This document shows, piece after piece, positions 22,800-34,200 of a DNA stretch of 64,000 nt. Each line of letters begins with the position of its first letter. Position 1 is the first letter of the stretch. The notes beneath the pieces are model-generated. The model saw nothing but the letters and a program-made list of their open reading frames with translations. It did no database searches and was not told the DNA's origin. The translations under genes and the position numbers were made by a program. Source of the stretch: Capitulum mitella (Eukaryota; Arthropoda; Thecostraca; Pollicipedomorpha; Pollicipedidae); contig CP099839.1 of the NCBI GenBank assembly GCA_030062745.1, forward strand, positions 42,023,891 to 42,087,890, written 5' to 3'.

Positions 22800-23970
22800 C
22801 ACTTTATTACGGGCCTCAGCTTTCTTACGGTAGGGACTTCGAACAGGTTGGACCCAAATTTGGCCAGAAACTGAGAACTTACAATTTTTAACGGAACTCG
22901 CGGAATGGACCCGGCTGGCCTACCCCGACAAACAGTTCGGACCCTACTAGGGGGGCCCGGCTTCCGTTCAACAAAGGGCCTCGTGTTGATTGCACTCAAA
23001 GGTGGTCCAGCGACCAGGGCTCATAATGTTCAGGGGCCTCAGAATTAATGGGCCTGGGTGGCCTGTGCTAAACCGGGGTTCGAACTCTGTTAGGGGGTCC
23101 CGGCTTAGGTCCGAGAGAGGGCTTTGTACCGATTACATTGAAAGGTGGTCCAGCGACCAGGACCTCACAGTTTTCGGGGTGCCTCACAGAATTCATCGAC
23201 AGGGCTGGCCTGCGCTGAACCAGCGTTCGAACCCTGCTAGGGGGCCCCGGCTTAGGTCCGAATGAGGGCCTCGCACCGATTGCCCTCAAAGTTGGTACAG
23301 AAATCAGGTTTTCTGTTTTCAGGGGGCTTCACAGAATTAATGAAGGGGGTGACCTGCGCTGAACCGGGGATCGAACCCTGCTAGGGGGCCCTGACTTAGG
23401 TCCGAAAGAAGGCCTTGTATCAGAAACGTAGCCAAGGGGCCATGGGGACCATGCCCCCCCTGAGCTACTCTAGATACATGGCGATTTCGCATGAATACGT
23501 AATATATGTTGATCAGATATATGTTGCAAAAGCAAACATTATATTTTTTTCCTGTACATTAAATATTTGATAAATTGCCTAAAATTACTGCCTTTTCTTG
23601 TATATTTCGTCATATGCCTGCGGCATATGACAAAATTTGGCATCTGCCCTCCCCCCTGAGGAACATCCTGGCTACGTGCCTGCCTTGCCTTATATCAATT
23701 ATCACTCAAAAGCGAAACAGGGCCCGGGAACCTAGTCTTTCCAGAGGCCTCATAGAATGGACCAAGGGGACCCTCGCTAAACCAGTCTGGGGCTCGGGGG
23801 CGCCCCAGCATCCGTCCGTAAGAGGGCCTTGCGCGAATTACACTAAAAAATGACCCAAAGACCGGGAACTTACAGCTTTTAAGGAGTCTCGCGGAATGGA
23901 CCCGGCAGGCCTCTGACAGAGTCCGCATCATGTTAGACGGCCCCTGGCTTCCATCCGAGAGCGGAAGTTG
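22800..23970. repeat. Tandem repeat with ~145-bp period
   Basis: The marker CTAGGGGGCCCGG or its variants recurs at about 22948, 23091, 23238 and 23382, with spacings of 143, 147 and 144 bp. Diverged units extend to both sides (22800-22945 and 23700-23970). Each unit holds a GCGCTGAACCGGGGTTCGAA-like core that resembles a tRNA B box, then GGTCCGARNGAGGGCCT. The array is split by a MITE at 23421-23682. Confidence 0.8.
23421..23682 (+). mobile_element. hAT-like MITE, family B, inserted in the 145-bp repeat
   Basis: A 262-bp element whose ends CAGAAACGTAGCC and GGCTACGTGCCTG are inverted copies. It is flanked by CCTTGTAT (23413-23420) and CCTTGCCT (23683-23690), 6 of 8 bases matching. The body contains the inverted motif CATATGCC.GCGGCATATG. 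No coding capacity. Confidence 0.7.
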
Positions 23971-24537
23971 ATTCGTTTGCGTCATCCTCCATTTTTAACA
24001 TTGTATCGGTTCGTGAAGGCTCCCCCACACAATGGGTCTTAGAGCCCAGTCAGTACAATGTTAGCATACCAAACACATCATTGTGTTATATGTCGTTATA
24101 TATTATCGCAAGAATATTGCGTTATGTGCTCAGTTGATGTAAGGGTTTTCTTAATTTTTGTATCAAGTCGTAAGATATTTAAACTTCGATTCCGTTGCCA
24201 CCGCGCCAGTTGCCTCAGCTTCCGACCAGCTGTCTGGCTGTGGACGTCAGTTCACGGTGGGACCAAGCTGTGCCGCACATGCCGAGTTTAGCGAATGAAT
24301 GCCACAGTCCGCACAACGCACGACTGGATCGTGGACCTACCCCGGTCGGGCGAAATACCACTCTCATTACGTGAAACATGGGCTTTTTTGGGGACGAGGG
24401 CCCTTCGTAGGGAAGGGAGCCTCTCAAGATCAAGGGGCCTCGGAATTTTGCTTTGCCCCCCATGATCAAATATCATCCGCCGCCGCTGTGACCAGCAGTC
24501 CTCCAAACCTCCTTTGACAATTGTCGAGTCATGTAAC

Positions 24538-24813
24538 CAGGCACGTAGCCAGGATTTTCCTGGGGGGGGGGGGCAAACATTAAATTTTGTCATATGCTAC
24601 TGGCATATGACGAAATTTACAAGAAAAAGCAGCGATTTTATATAATTTACCTCATACTTAACGCACAGGAAACCATATGATGTTTGCTTTTGCAAAGTGC
24701 ATATGATCACTATTATATATTCCTGCAAAATCGCCACATATCTAGTGTAGACCGCTTGGCTCAGGAGGGGGGAGGGCATGGCTCCCCCATGGCTCCCCTA
24801 GGCTACGTCCCTG
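24538..24813 (-). mobile_element. hAT-like MITE, family B, intact copy
   Basis: A 276-bp element with terminal inverted repeats CAGGCACGTAGCC and GGCTACGTCCCTG, flanked on both sides by an identical 8-bp target duplication CATGTAAC (24530-24537 and 24814-24821). An 8-bp duplication with CAGG-type ends is the hAT hallmark. Orientation is opposite to the copy at 23421. Confidence 0.88.
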
Positions 24814-24821
24814 CATGTAAC

Positions 24822-26078
24822 AGAAAAGTGAGTGACTGGTCAGTTTCCAACACACATCGTGACCGCCTAACTTCGTTCAGAGACCCGCGTGATTTCGTTG
24901 TGATGAAATGATGACCAGTGCATTGTTTGTAGTTACGCGCGCAGCAAATGCCGTTTCTAGTGTTCATTGTTCATTTGCGTTCTCACGGAGATCCGAACTT
25001 TACGACACAGAATGTTCAGTATTTTAATCTGATCTCATTCCTCGAGTGAGAAAGACTCGTCTGACGCCAAGGCCGGAACGCACTGCCAACCGGGTCCAGC
25101 ACATTAACAACACAACAGACCGCACAGATCCATGTCCACATTTCCAGCCAGCCCATGAGTTGACCGTGGCTCCACGCAGCGCCTCGTTGCGCTATGAGCG
25201 CGGCGAAAACACGGTAGCTCACCTTTCTCTGCTGAGGAGCGCTTTTGTCCCCTTGGCTTCGGTCCAGATGGCTGAAATGATCTGAAGATACGTGGGTTCA
25301 CACCTCAAGCAGGGGAGTACCTAAGATTTTGTCAGAGAGGGAGCCAAGATAAACCCAACCCATTCCAAAAATGAAAAGTTTTTGGATTTCGGCCAATTTG
25401 AGTTTCGGATATTTTTATTTATTTTCGCTTTTGGTGCGTAAAAAACGTTACATTTTCATGAGGCGGGTGTGTGTGAAGGTATTGCCTCTCGGCTCCCCCA
25501 GCTACGCCCCTGGGTCCACGCCCCAGGGTCAGGCGGACTGGGGAAGACGTTCCGTTCCGTGGCACGTATCGTAGAAGATGGAACGTGTTATCTTGTGTTG
25601 TATTGTGTTATCAGCGAGCTGTAAGATGCCCGAGGTAACCCTGCATAGAAACGCACCATGACCTGTTACTTATTTCACCTGCCGATGCCATCCGTCTATC
25701 CTATCCGTTTTCCAGGGATGCCATTAGTTCTATTAACGGGAAATTGGCATGCGGAAAACTTTTACGTACCTACAGTCGTACAACATTATGTCTAACTGCT
25801 ACGAGTCGGACACATGAATAGAGCTAATTTGTTTCAACGGCTTTCACGAAGCTGTTACACGAGTTTCTGTAACAGAATGAAAACTGGCGATTTTTGTGGC
25901 CATATTTCGAACTCTTACCGTGAAGATGTAAAACCAAATGGCAACATTTAGAATAGCAAAGCAATGGTGACTGAACTGGGCTCAAAGTGCTGCCAACACA
26001 AACGGCCGTTTCTGTACCACTCGTAACTTTTGAAGTCAAAATCTGCAAATAAACATTTCTACACCACCGACGGCATTA
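24822..26078. other. Spacer with one further MITE-like piece
   Basis: 25310-25512 is bounded by CAGGGGAGTACCTAAG and CAGCTACGCCCCTG, which resembles the ends of hAT-like family B, but its 8-bp flanks do not match. Nothing else is recognised. Confidence 0.4.
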
Positions 26079-26084
26079 TTTATT
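26079..26084 (-). terminator. Probable poly(A) signal of striatin
   Basis: AATAAA on the minus strand, about 560 nt after the striatin stop codon. No earlier canonical signal was noticed in that 3' flank. Confidence 0.45.
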
Positions 26085-26640
26085 GATTACACTTTTAGAG
26101 CACAGATAGGACACGTTAGGCTCGTTCCCGACCGTTTGGCATGCATATAATTAAAGCAACAATTTGTCCATAATTTACAGACGCATCATTCTACGAATCA
26201 CCTCTACCCGGAGAAACAGGATGGAGACGTCTCTAGGACATGGGTAGCGCATTCAACGGGCCATCGGCGGTGTACTCTATCCAAAATAATCAGTCAGTCA
26301 TGCATCACACACACCAAACAGGTTGTCTGCCAAGGTGGGCATGTGGGGACTGATGAGAACACTCACTCGCGCGCAAATGAGATGTTTGCAGAGAGCAAGA
26401 CGTCATCGCCGCCATAACCAGCGCAATAGTTCATATAATCTCCGTGTCTCCATAAAATCCAAGCGCTCAATAATTCTACCAAATGGACACTACCGCTGAA
26501 ATTCATCGGCCAACGGACTGACATAAAAAGAAACGGACGTTCGCTGTTACACTTGCACAATGACTTACGAGTGCGCCAGCTCCTGGTCACCGCACGAGTG
26601 TTCACCAGTCGCCGGCCGATCCGGTCCCGGCCGACCTTCT

Positions 26641-28731
26641 CTAGACGAACACCTTGGCAAGCGCGTCCGCCCCGGCCGACGCGATGTACGGCTTTGTGGG
26701 GTGGAAGCCCACGCAGTGGATGCTCTCGTCGCACTTTTTCCGGTGCGCCGTGATCTCCTGGACGCACTGTTTGTTGTCGAGGTTCCACAGCCGGATGCTG
26801 CAGTCGTGGCTACCCGAGAGCAGGTACAGACCGTTGGGATCCACCGCCAGGCTGGTGACGGAGTCCTGATGCGCCACCATCGCGTGCATCACCTTGCCGG
26901 TGACGTTGTCGTAGAAACGGATGTGGCGGTCCTCGTGGGCTGCCATCGTGACCGGCATGGTCGGGTGCGAGACGACGCAGTTGATCTGGTCGCGCGGCGC
27001 GCCGTCTGAGTTCTGGTCCGACTCCAGCTGCACCACCAGCTTGGAGGTCTCCAGGTCGTAGATGGACGAGCGGCCGCTGGTATAGGCCACTACCATCTGG
27101 CTGCAGTCCTCGTGGACAAAGTCCACTGAGGTGGGCAGACCCATGGCTGGGTCGGCCGTGTACGACTGCAGGAGTGGGGTCTTGCTGCCAGGATTCCACA
27201 GCTTCACAGTGCCATCTGTTGAGCATGACAGCAACTGTGTCTTCTGTGTGTGGAAAGCCAGTCCCCAGACAGCATCAGTGTGTTCTGCCAGCGTCTGACT
27301 CAGGACGTCCGGGTCATACGCATCATAGGGGTCTATGTTGGAGTTTGGCAGATTCCACACTCGCACTGTACCATCCAGGCCACCAGAATAGCACTGTTCA
27401 CCAGTTGGGTTCATGCTGACACACAAGACAGCACCCAAGTGCCCCCGGAACGTGTAGATCGGTTCCACGTCCAAGAAGGCTGACTTTTTGGCAGGAATAG
27501 TGCGCTTCAAGTTCCAGAGCTTCATTGTGTGATCCTCACTTGCCGTCACTAGCACAGGCTCAATGGGATGAAAGGCCAAGGCCCTTATGCCATCAAAATG
27601 GGAGCGGAGAGCATACTTTGCATTCCACATTTTTGAGTATGACTCTTTGTTTGCTACAACATCCTCATATGTCCCATCTGCCTCATTGGTAACTGTTAAC
27701 TGTGCTAGTTCTCCCAGGCCCATTTGTTCCAAGGCCTCATCATTGACCCCTACACCATACTGTCCAGAGTTGGTTCTGGCAGAAGAATGTTGATCTGTAT
27801 CAACCATACGCACACCACTATCTTCCCATGGATTTACCATGTTGCCAATGTTGATGTTGCTGAAGTTGAAGTCCAGGGACTTCAGAGCCATCACCATGCT
27901 TGATGCATCTGTTTCATCATCATTTGCACCCTTTTCCTGTTTGACAGTGTTGATTTCTTCACTTTTCCAGTCCTCATCATCATCATCCCCCTCATCCACC
28001 TCACCACCATCATTGAGGAAGTCAAAGTTCTCTAAAACAGCCTGTTCAGCTTCTCTAAGCATGTTTTCAGCTAAAATGCCAGCTCTGCTCTGATTAGTGG
28101 TCTTGTTCTGACCATCTGCCTTCACAGCTGCAGGCTCACTGTTTGCAGGAGGTGGACTGCCATTCTTCTCTTTCAATCCCAGCAAGGACCGCACCCTGTT
28201 TGATCTGACATCAATCACGGTGTCTGTGTACCCAATCTCATGCAAGTACTGCCTTAGAAGTTGTCTTCCTTGTCTCCACGAGATGTTGCTATTGGATGTT
28301 ATTAGCTGATCTCCCTCCATGATGTCTTCCTGGCTACCTTCATCAAAAACAGGAGGCTTCAAATCACCTTGAGAAAGTTCTGCACCATACTTCAATTTGT
28401 GGTACCTAGCACGCTCCTGCTTCAGAGCATGCTCCAACATCTTGATTCTCCTGACCAAATCATTCTTCAAATTTTCTTGGCCTTTTCGTTCACCCTGAAG
28501 GAAAGCGATCTTTGCTTCCAGTTCTGCTCTCTCCACATCCCACTTTGAACGTTCTAGCTCAAATTTGGCCCATTCATGCTGTATGTAGTGCAGAATTCCT
28601 GGGATTGAATATGCGTGTCTAGGATTCTCGTCTTGCTTGGATCCTCCAGCAGGCATTCCATCGGCCATGCCCCCAGCCTGACCGTTATGGTTTTGAACTG
28701 ACATGTCTGCCTCCCCAGTTGCTACTGTCAT
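26641..28731 (-). CDS. STRN: Striatin, full length, intronless (696 aa)
   Basis: Striatins are the scaffold of the STRIPAK phosphatase-kinase complex, binding PP2A-A/C, Mob4 and GCKIII kinases. The CDS is a single uninterrupted frame of 696 codons. Residues 41-120 hold the striatin N-terminal block: YSIPGILHYIQHEWAKFELE (caveolin-binding-like), then a coiled coil with LQGERKGQENLKNDLVRRIK and QERARYHKLKYGAELSQGD. Around 150-185 is SNISWRQGRQLLRQYLHEIG. Residues 185-370 are low-complexity and acidic, including a DDDDEDWKSEE stretch. Seven WD40 repeats fill 373-696. Drosophila Cka is the closest remembered homolog. Start choice: the first ATG; a second in-frame ATG is at residue 10. The lack of introns is odd for this family. 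Codons up to about residue 520 are AT-leaning and CpG-poor, while the remainder is GC- and CpG-rich. Confidence 0.95.
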   Translation of the reverse strand: MTVATGEADMSVQNHNGQAGGMADGMPAGGSKQDENPRHAYSIPGILHYIQHEWAKFELERSKWDVERAELEAKIAFLQGERKGQENLKNDLVRRIKMLEHALKQERARYHKLKYGAELSQGDLKPPVFDEGSQEDIMEGDQLITSNSNISWRQGRQLLRQYLHEIGYTDTVIDVRSNRVRSLLGLKEKNGSPPPANSEPAAVKADGQNKTTNQSRAGILAENMLREAEQAVLENFDFLNDGGEVDEGDDDDEDWKSEEINTVKQEKGANDDETDASSMVMALKSLDFNFSNINIGNMVNPWEDSGVRMVDTDQHSSARTNSGQYGVGVNDEALEQMGLGELAQLTVTNEADGTYEDVVANKESYSKMWNAKYALRSHFDGIRALAFHPIEPVLVTASEDHTMKLWNLKRTIPAKKSAFLDVEPIYTFRGHLGAVLCVSMNPTGEQCYSGGLDGTVRVWNLPNSNIDPYDAYDPDVLSQTLAEHTDAVWGLAFHTQKTQLLSCSTDGTVKLWNPGSKTPLLQSYTADPAMGLPTSVDFVHEDCSQMVVAYTSGRSSIYDLETSKLVVQLESDQNSDGAPRDQINCVVSHPTMPVTMAAHEDRHIRFYDNVTGKVMHAMVAHQDSVTSLAVDPNGLYLLSGSHDCSIRLWNLDNKQCVQEITAHRKKCDESIHCVGFHPTKPYIASAGADALAKVFV

Positions 28732-29400
28732 GACCAGACCTTGCAGTCTTTAATTCGTCGAGGATGGGTTTACCTCGGTTTGCAAACGACGCATGAATTT
28801 CAATTGTCCATTAACTAGGTACCACTCAGTCCCCCACGAACATACGAACACATCACAGATTCGTCACTGTACTCGCTGGTTTCTTATAATCCAAAATTCC
28901 TGTTCTTTCGTTACGTAGGAAAGATCACACACCGACGGAGGAAATCCACGTAACCCTGCCAGGGCGATGACAGACTGCTTAACCCACCCGTGAGAAATAA
29001 ATGCGCAAACGCACTCAACCATTAAGTGGCGCACAACACCACCAATCGTCGCCAAAGCTCCGTCGCCAGGACGGGACTTCAGTGTGTATGAATATCTGAA
29101 CATGAACGTTTCCCTATTTGTTTGGATGTTCCCTTAGTTTTAGAGGGCGGGGTCGAGGTTCTAGGGTTCTTATTCCTGTGTAATACCCCAGGAATGGGAC
29201 AAGGCGTCATCGTTTTAAGTGCTTAGGCACCAGCGAGTCTAAAAGAAGAGAATGGAGGAAACGCTGCCTGGTAAGTTGTCTGCCGAAGAGACTGGGGCTT
29301 TGAGTCCAAGTCGATCCGAACATGAGTCCCAGGTGTTTTGGCCTTGGACTTCGGTGAACTAATTCATAATTCTTTATTTTAAGATCAGGCTCACAAAAGC
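28732..29400. other. Striatin upstream region
   Basis: CpG content is normal here, unlike both neighbours, which fits an unmethylated promoter region for striatin. No TATA box is obvious. No other gene is recognised. Confidence 0.4.
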
Positions 29401-29489
29401 AAAGTGACAAAGTAATGACTTGACTTGCAATCAGACTCAGATTTGTGAACTGTGAAATATTAAACTCATGTTCAGTGATGATGTCCCTG

Positions 29490-29795
29490 GGGAAGGGGTT
29501 GGCAGGAGCAGTGGTAATGGTGGGGCAGGTGGCATCTCATCCTAATAACCCATTGCCTGCAACTGGAGCCCAGGACATGATTGGCTAAAATATGAAATGG
29601 TCTGCTTGCTCATGCATTGAAATTTGTGGCATAACTTCCACATCAACACATCCTGGAAAGTTTTTACCCACTCCATGAGAGTAAGACAGCTCTAGATTTT
29701 TACATGCCATGGTGAGCAAAAATCCTAGTTTTGCTTCTTTGATGAGTAAAGAACACTACCCAACAACAATAGGTAAGGTAAGGTAAGGTAAGAAG
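29490..29795 (+). repeat. Dispersed repeat family C, copy 1
   Basis: Parts of this stretch (GTGGCATAACTTCCACATCA, GAGTAAGACAGC, TGAGTAAAGAA) match the reverse complement of 62810-63110 in the same order. No inverted ends or coding capacity were recognised. It is followed by TAAGG repeats at 29772-29790. Confidence 0.5.
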
Positions 29796-29808
29796 GGAAT
29801 AGTGTAAT

Positions 29809-29965
29809 CAGGTTGGAAATATGTTTTGTATGTCTTGGTTTTGGAGTATAATTTTTGTTCCAGAGTACCATATTTTGCAAAGAGTAATACTGTTTTCACA
29901 TGGCATTCTTGGTGTAAGTCAGTCATGACATCATACCTGCTGGGCTAAAGACAAGTTTCTGATGG
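29809..29965 (-). mobile_element. MITE family A, partial copy
   Basis: Begins CAGGTTGGAAA and continues with GTTTTGGAGTATAATTTTTG, GAGTAATACTG and CATTCTTGGTGTAAGTCAGT, as in the inverted copies at 31884 and 45299. The other end is not found, so it is truncated. Confidence 0.65.
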
Positions 29966-30750
29966 ACTGAATTCCAAATAACCATCTATACGATTACCAC
30001 AATGGTAAAGGACATATCATCCTGTATCTAACCATACTTCTGACTGCCTGAATTTCCAAAAAATAGCAATAAAATTATAATGATAACATACCATATAGTA
30101 CTACCATGCTGGTATCAGCAGACAGAGGATAACATTATTCCACAGTGCAAAATGTAATGCCTCCAAGGTTATAGTTGCTGACACTAAGGATGTGTGAAGA
30201 CTTGCAGACATCTTCAAATGGTAAATGATGTCATATATATGAAAATTTGATGTTGCCACAAATTGAATTTAAAGCAATGCCTGAATTATTAAATCATTAT
30301 ATTATTGTATTAGATGACTGTTGGAATATCTCCAGTATTATTACAATATTGCATTGCATGCTCTGTGGCAGTTAGATATGTCTAATACAGCGATGTTGCT
30401 GGGAACAATTTTGGGTGGGATGTTATCACCATTATGCTCATATCATTGTTATGGTGTCTTGCATGATTGCTATTATGATGGTACATGACAGTATTATTGA
30501 ATTATATCATTGCAGTATCAAATACAAGTATTTGGGATGCTCCCTGGACAGAGGGGGGTCATTTGCCATAGATGTACCTGGAAATAAGGGACAGAAATGT
30601 TGTGCCAAAGGCACAGTGGCATGCCGCAGGTGCGGCATAGGATACCAGAGACCACAGGCCAATAAAGGGTGCAACTGGACTTAGCTGTGTCCAATAGAGT
30701 TTGTGCGAAGCATGATATTAGGTAATACCTAAATAGGGGCTGTGTGCTGA
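29966..30750. other. AT-rich CpG-poor spacer
   Basis: Nothing recognised beyond low-complexity AT-rich sequence. Confidence 0.35.
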
Positions 30751-30908
30751 TTAGGTTAGGTTAGGTTAGGTTTGGCTAGGTTAGATTAGGCTAGGCTAGG
30801 CTAGGCTAGGCTAGGCTAGGCTAGGCTAGGCTAGGCTAGGCAAGGCTAGGTTGGCAAGGCAAGGTTAGGTTAGTTTAGGTTAGGTTAGGTTAGGCTAGGT
30901 TAGGTTAG
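30751..30908. repeat. Interstitial telomere-like tract (TTAGG)n/(CTAGG)n
   Basis: About 158 bp of pentanucleotide repeats. TTAGG units flank a central run of about a dozen CTAGG units, with a few AAGG and TTTAGG variants. TTAGG is the ancestral arthropod telomere repeat, so this is an interstitial telomeric tract, and it supports an arthropod source. Confidence 0.85.
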
Positions 30909-31064
30909 CTGATTTTTTTATTTATTGTTTTATTCCACTTGCTAATATTTTCTGATTTTGTTCCGTGATTCTTTTTCAGATGTTTCATTTCACCATCTTT
31001 TAAAATATTTCCTTTTTGTATTTTCTAATTACAGTTTCACCCTTGCATATTTGTGACTATTGTT

Positions 31065-31132
31065 CTTCTTCTTCTTATTATTATTATTGTTATTATTATT
31101 ACTATTATTATTGCTATTATTATTATTAGTAC
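31065..31132. repeat. TTA trinucleotide microsatellite
   Basis: TTATTATTATT runs with occasional G and C interruptions, preceded by CTTCTTCTT. Confidence 0.8.
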
Positions 31133-31883
31133 TAACTTTTTTATTTTGGAGATAGCTTATGTCACATATTAGTTACTCTGAAGCCTTTTTCATTACTCTT
31201 GATCGGACCTTGCGTCCGACCGACGGTCAATCAGCATTGAGATCTCAGGTAAACCAACCATTCAACACAAAAATGTCAAAAATTCCTATGCCAGCATGTG
31301 GCTGGCTGGCACAGCAGTGTTGACACAATCTGTTTCAGTGGGAAATAATGTGTTTCACTTTTTTGGGGGGCCAAAATCGTAAGAAGTGGTATCAATATTG
31401 CATTCTAAGTGCAATATAACCACTATTACAATTATTCTCCCTCAATGTAAGTGCCCGGTAAAAATCTTAATGTTGACCTCTTGCTGGCCATACAACACAT
31501 TTCCATTACATGCTTATCTTCTTGGGAAAACAGTATAAATGGTACGAAAATTATTTTAGATTTTATATATACATATAATAAATTATTAAATTGTTATTCT
31601 GTGCTGCATAATATAATTCCGAGACCAAGAATGGGGAATACTACGGAAAGATGAGATTAACAAGATACCTAATCCAGTTTAACTTAACCAAACCTTACCT
31701 GATTAGACATGCAACCTAACCTCTGTTGAACAGAGGAAAATTTGAGCACACTATTGGCATGCAGCCTCTAGGGTCTTATATTGGGCTTCGGGTGAGAGAT
31801 TATGCCTCCGATGCAACATGATACCCCATGTAGTATCTGTATCCGTATTATCCTACGCACCTTTTCCAGTCTTGGGTGTGTCC

Positions 31884-32196
31884 CAGGGTTGGAAATTGTT
31901 TTTTTGTTTTGTTCTTGGTGCCTGAGCATAATTTCTGTTTCGTAGAACAAAATTTTGGAAAGAGTAATAGTGGTTTAAGCTGGTCTTCTTAGTGTAAATC
32001 AGTTATGACATCATACTCACTTCTTACTGAATGGAAACAGCTTCCTTTGCTTGCATAGTTAGAAATTTGTCAACATGGTTATAATGTAGCTTTTGATGGC
32101 GGTGCAAGGATTAAACTTTCGAAGCATTAAGTGTTTTTGGGACACATATTTTCTGGTATTCTTCAACACCAGAAAGCAGCACCTTTTCCAAACATG
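31884..32196 (-). mobile_element. hAT-like MITE, family A
   Basis: A 313-bp copy in inverted orientation, from CAGGGTTGGAAATTG to CCTTTTCCAAACATG. The flanks GTGTGTCC (31876-31883) and GTGTTGCC (32197-32204) agree at 6 of 8 positions. Few CpGs remain, fitting the CpG-depleted surroundings. Confidence 0.7.
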
Positions 32197-32345
32197 GTGT
32201 TGCCATACATTATCTCAAGCAGAAAATGGGAAAGCAAAGGGAAAGTGGAAAGCCAGAAAGTGGGATGCTGCCAAAAAAGCAAATAAATTTTAGGCAGTGA
32301 ACCATATGGCACAGTATGGCAGTGGCCATTTTGTTGCATGTCCAT
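32197..32345 (+). repeat. Dispersed repeat family C, copy 2 (other half)
   Basis: CATACATTATCTCAAGCA, the GCCAAAAAAGCAAAT region and GGCCATTTTGTTGCATG match the reverse complement of 62735-62870 in order. Confidence 0.5.
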
Positions 32346-33099
32346 AATATATAACATATAAACAAGTTATTACTACATGGCCAACACAGCACATGATTGC
32401 CATTTTAGGTCTAATCTAGTACTGTGTTTCATGTTACCTAATCTCTGTTGGACAGAGCCAGTCTGGTCCCACTCTTTATTGGCCTGCAGCCTCTAACACC
32501 CTGTGTGCAACTAGAGGTCTGCAGTCTCTAGCTGCATCCTTTGGCACTCCATTATGCCCTGTAAATGGCCCTCTCCCAAGTCAGTGAAAGGTTGTGGAAT
32601 ACCCCAGTCCATTTTGGGTGTAATCAGGTAAAAGATTGCATGGCGAAAAATTGCATGACAAAGGATCAATGGCATGTCATATAGCATAAGCATATCACAA
32701 TCATCACAAGCATAAGCAATCAAAAGATCATATGACATAAGATTGTACAGGATAAAGGTGTTCCAGTTACTTGCCAGGTAATCCCACCTGGTTAGTGCTG
32801 GAAGCAGATTTACAATTCCTGTAGTTTCACGGCCACCAACCATGATTCCGCTGTCATGGGTGACAAGCTATCAAGGTGAGTCGACACCTACCCAACCAGT
32901 ACCGGAGCAACTGCCCCCTAGCTAAGGAAAATCTGAAATTATCCCAATGGTGATATGTGGAGAGAAAGGACTTGAAAATGCTGCTTGCCCTGCTGTCTTG
33001 AAAACGTAACACCACCATTGATTAGACCCAGACTGGAACTAAAGCAAGTGTGACTCGGGCTCAAACTAAGGAAAGTCATAACTGGACATGACTTAGACA
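32346..33099. other. AT-rich spacer
   Basis: No gene is recognised. 32850-32930 (GTCATGGGTGACAAGC, then CTACCCAACCAGTACC) resembles 63040-63110 in the same orientation, another dispersed repeat fragment. Confidence 0.35.
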
Positions 33100-34200
33100 A
33101 GTTTGCTCTGAATTCTATTAGGATTCAGACCTATGAGACCTCAGAAAAGAGCAGGAACTGAGGAACTTCAACCCCACTGAAAGGTCTACAAGTTCATCCT
33201 AGTTATCATCATGAGCTTTCATACTGAAAGAAAAAAATTAACTACTTATTCAGAAAAATAACAGGAAGCAGAAAGCATGGCTTGAACCACATTGATAGGT
33301 CATGTCTCATTCATCTCAGGACTAATGATTGATAATGAAATTTTATCATTGGAGACTTGAGCCAGGAATGTTTTAATTGTGATTGCAATGACAACCTGGA
33401 TATATATCAACAAAATATAGCTGAATGATATAGAACAGCAGGTCTGGAAAAGGAAGGCTTGAAAGGAACTGAAGGGTCATAGTCAGTGCTGTTCCTGGAG
33501 GTAACCTGGTGCAGTTTGTTCAGGCATCATGCTCCTCCACAGATTTAATATTTATTTGATGTGATGTCCCTATCCGATCTGGCTATCCAGGATCTGTCAA
33601 ACAAGCTCTAGAACATAGTTCCAATGGTAGAGATGACTGTCCCAGATGATAGAATGTTCAACTGTCACCACCCAGATGCAGAATGAGTGAATATAGGGGA
33701 CTATCTACAGTCAGCTTTTTCAGCTGGAATGGTGCCCTTAGGTTTGGTCTGGGGTGTCTCACTGGAAGACACCCTCCAGATTGGTTTTCAGTTTCATCAT
33801 GACGATCTTTTGCACTTTCAGCCCCATTACCTGTGCAAGAATGTGGCAGAGAACGTGAGGATTTAAAGCCAGTCTTTGTGACTCAGATGGGTTGCACTGC
33901 AGACAAACCTAGTTTCTCTCATCATCACTTCACTATGTCCTGGTCACCATGGAGCATATGGTCCCATATATGACATCCCTGTTCTAGGTGTGGCTTGACT
34001 TAAGACTTAACATAGATAGGCTGGGTCTTGCATTCTAATGTGATAAAAGATGATGTAATTGTGCCTGGGTTGATCTGGCCACTGTGCTTGCAATCTGTTA
34101 ATCAGAATCTGGAACTTGGTCTGTCCAGACATCTAGGTCCTTTTCATTTTTAACAGACTGCCCTTCTCTGCTATGTTGCACTTGGTGTGGGGTATCCTGG
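33100..34200 (-). mobile_element. Heavily decayed LINE relic
   Basis: On the minus strand near 33990-33930, VKPHLEQGCHIWDHMLHGDQ resembles the VKPHLEYG..VWSP segment near the end of Jockey/CR1 reverse transcriptases, and the bases around it are CpG-depleted. Other parts are not readable. The extent is approximate, and the family link to the LINE at 17250 is not established. Confidence 0.4.

Noticed and set aside
23041-23100. tRNA gene suggested by a GGTTCGAAC motif
   Set aside because: No acceptor stem or A box at proper distance; the motif belongs to the 145-bp repeat.
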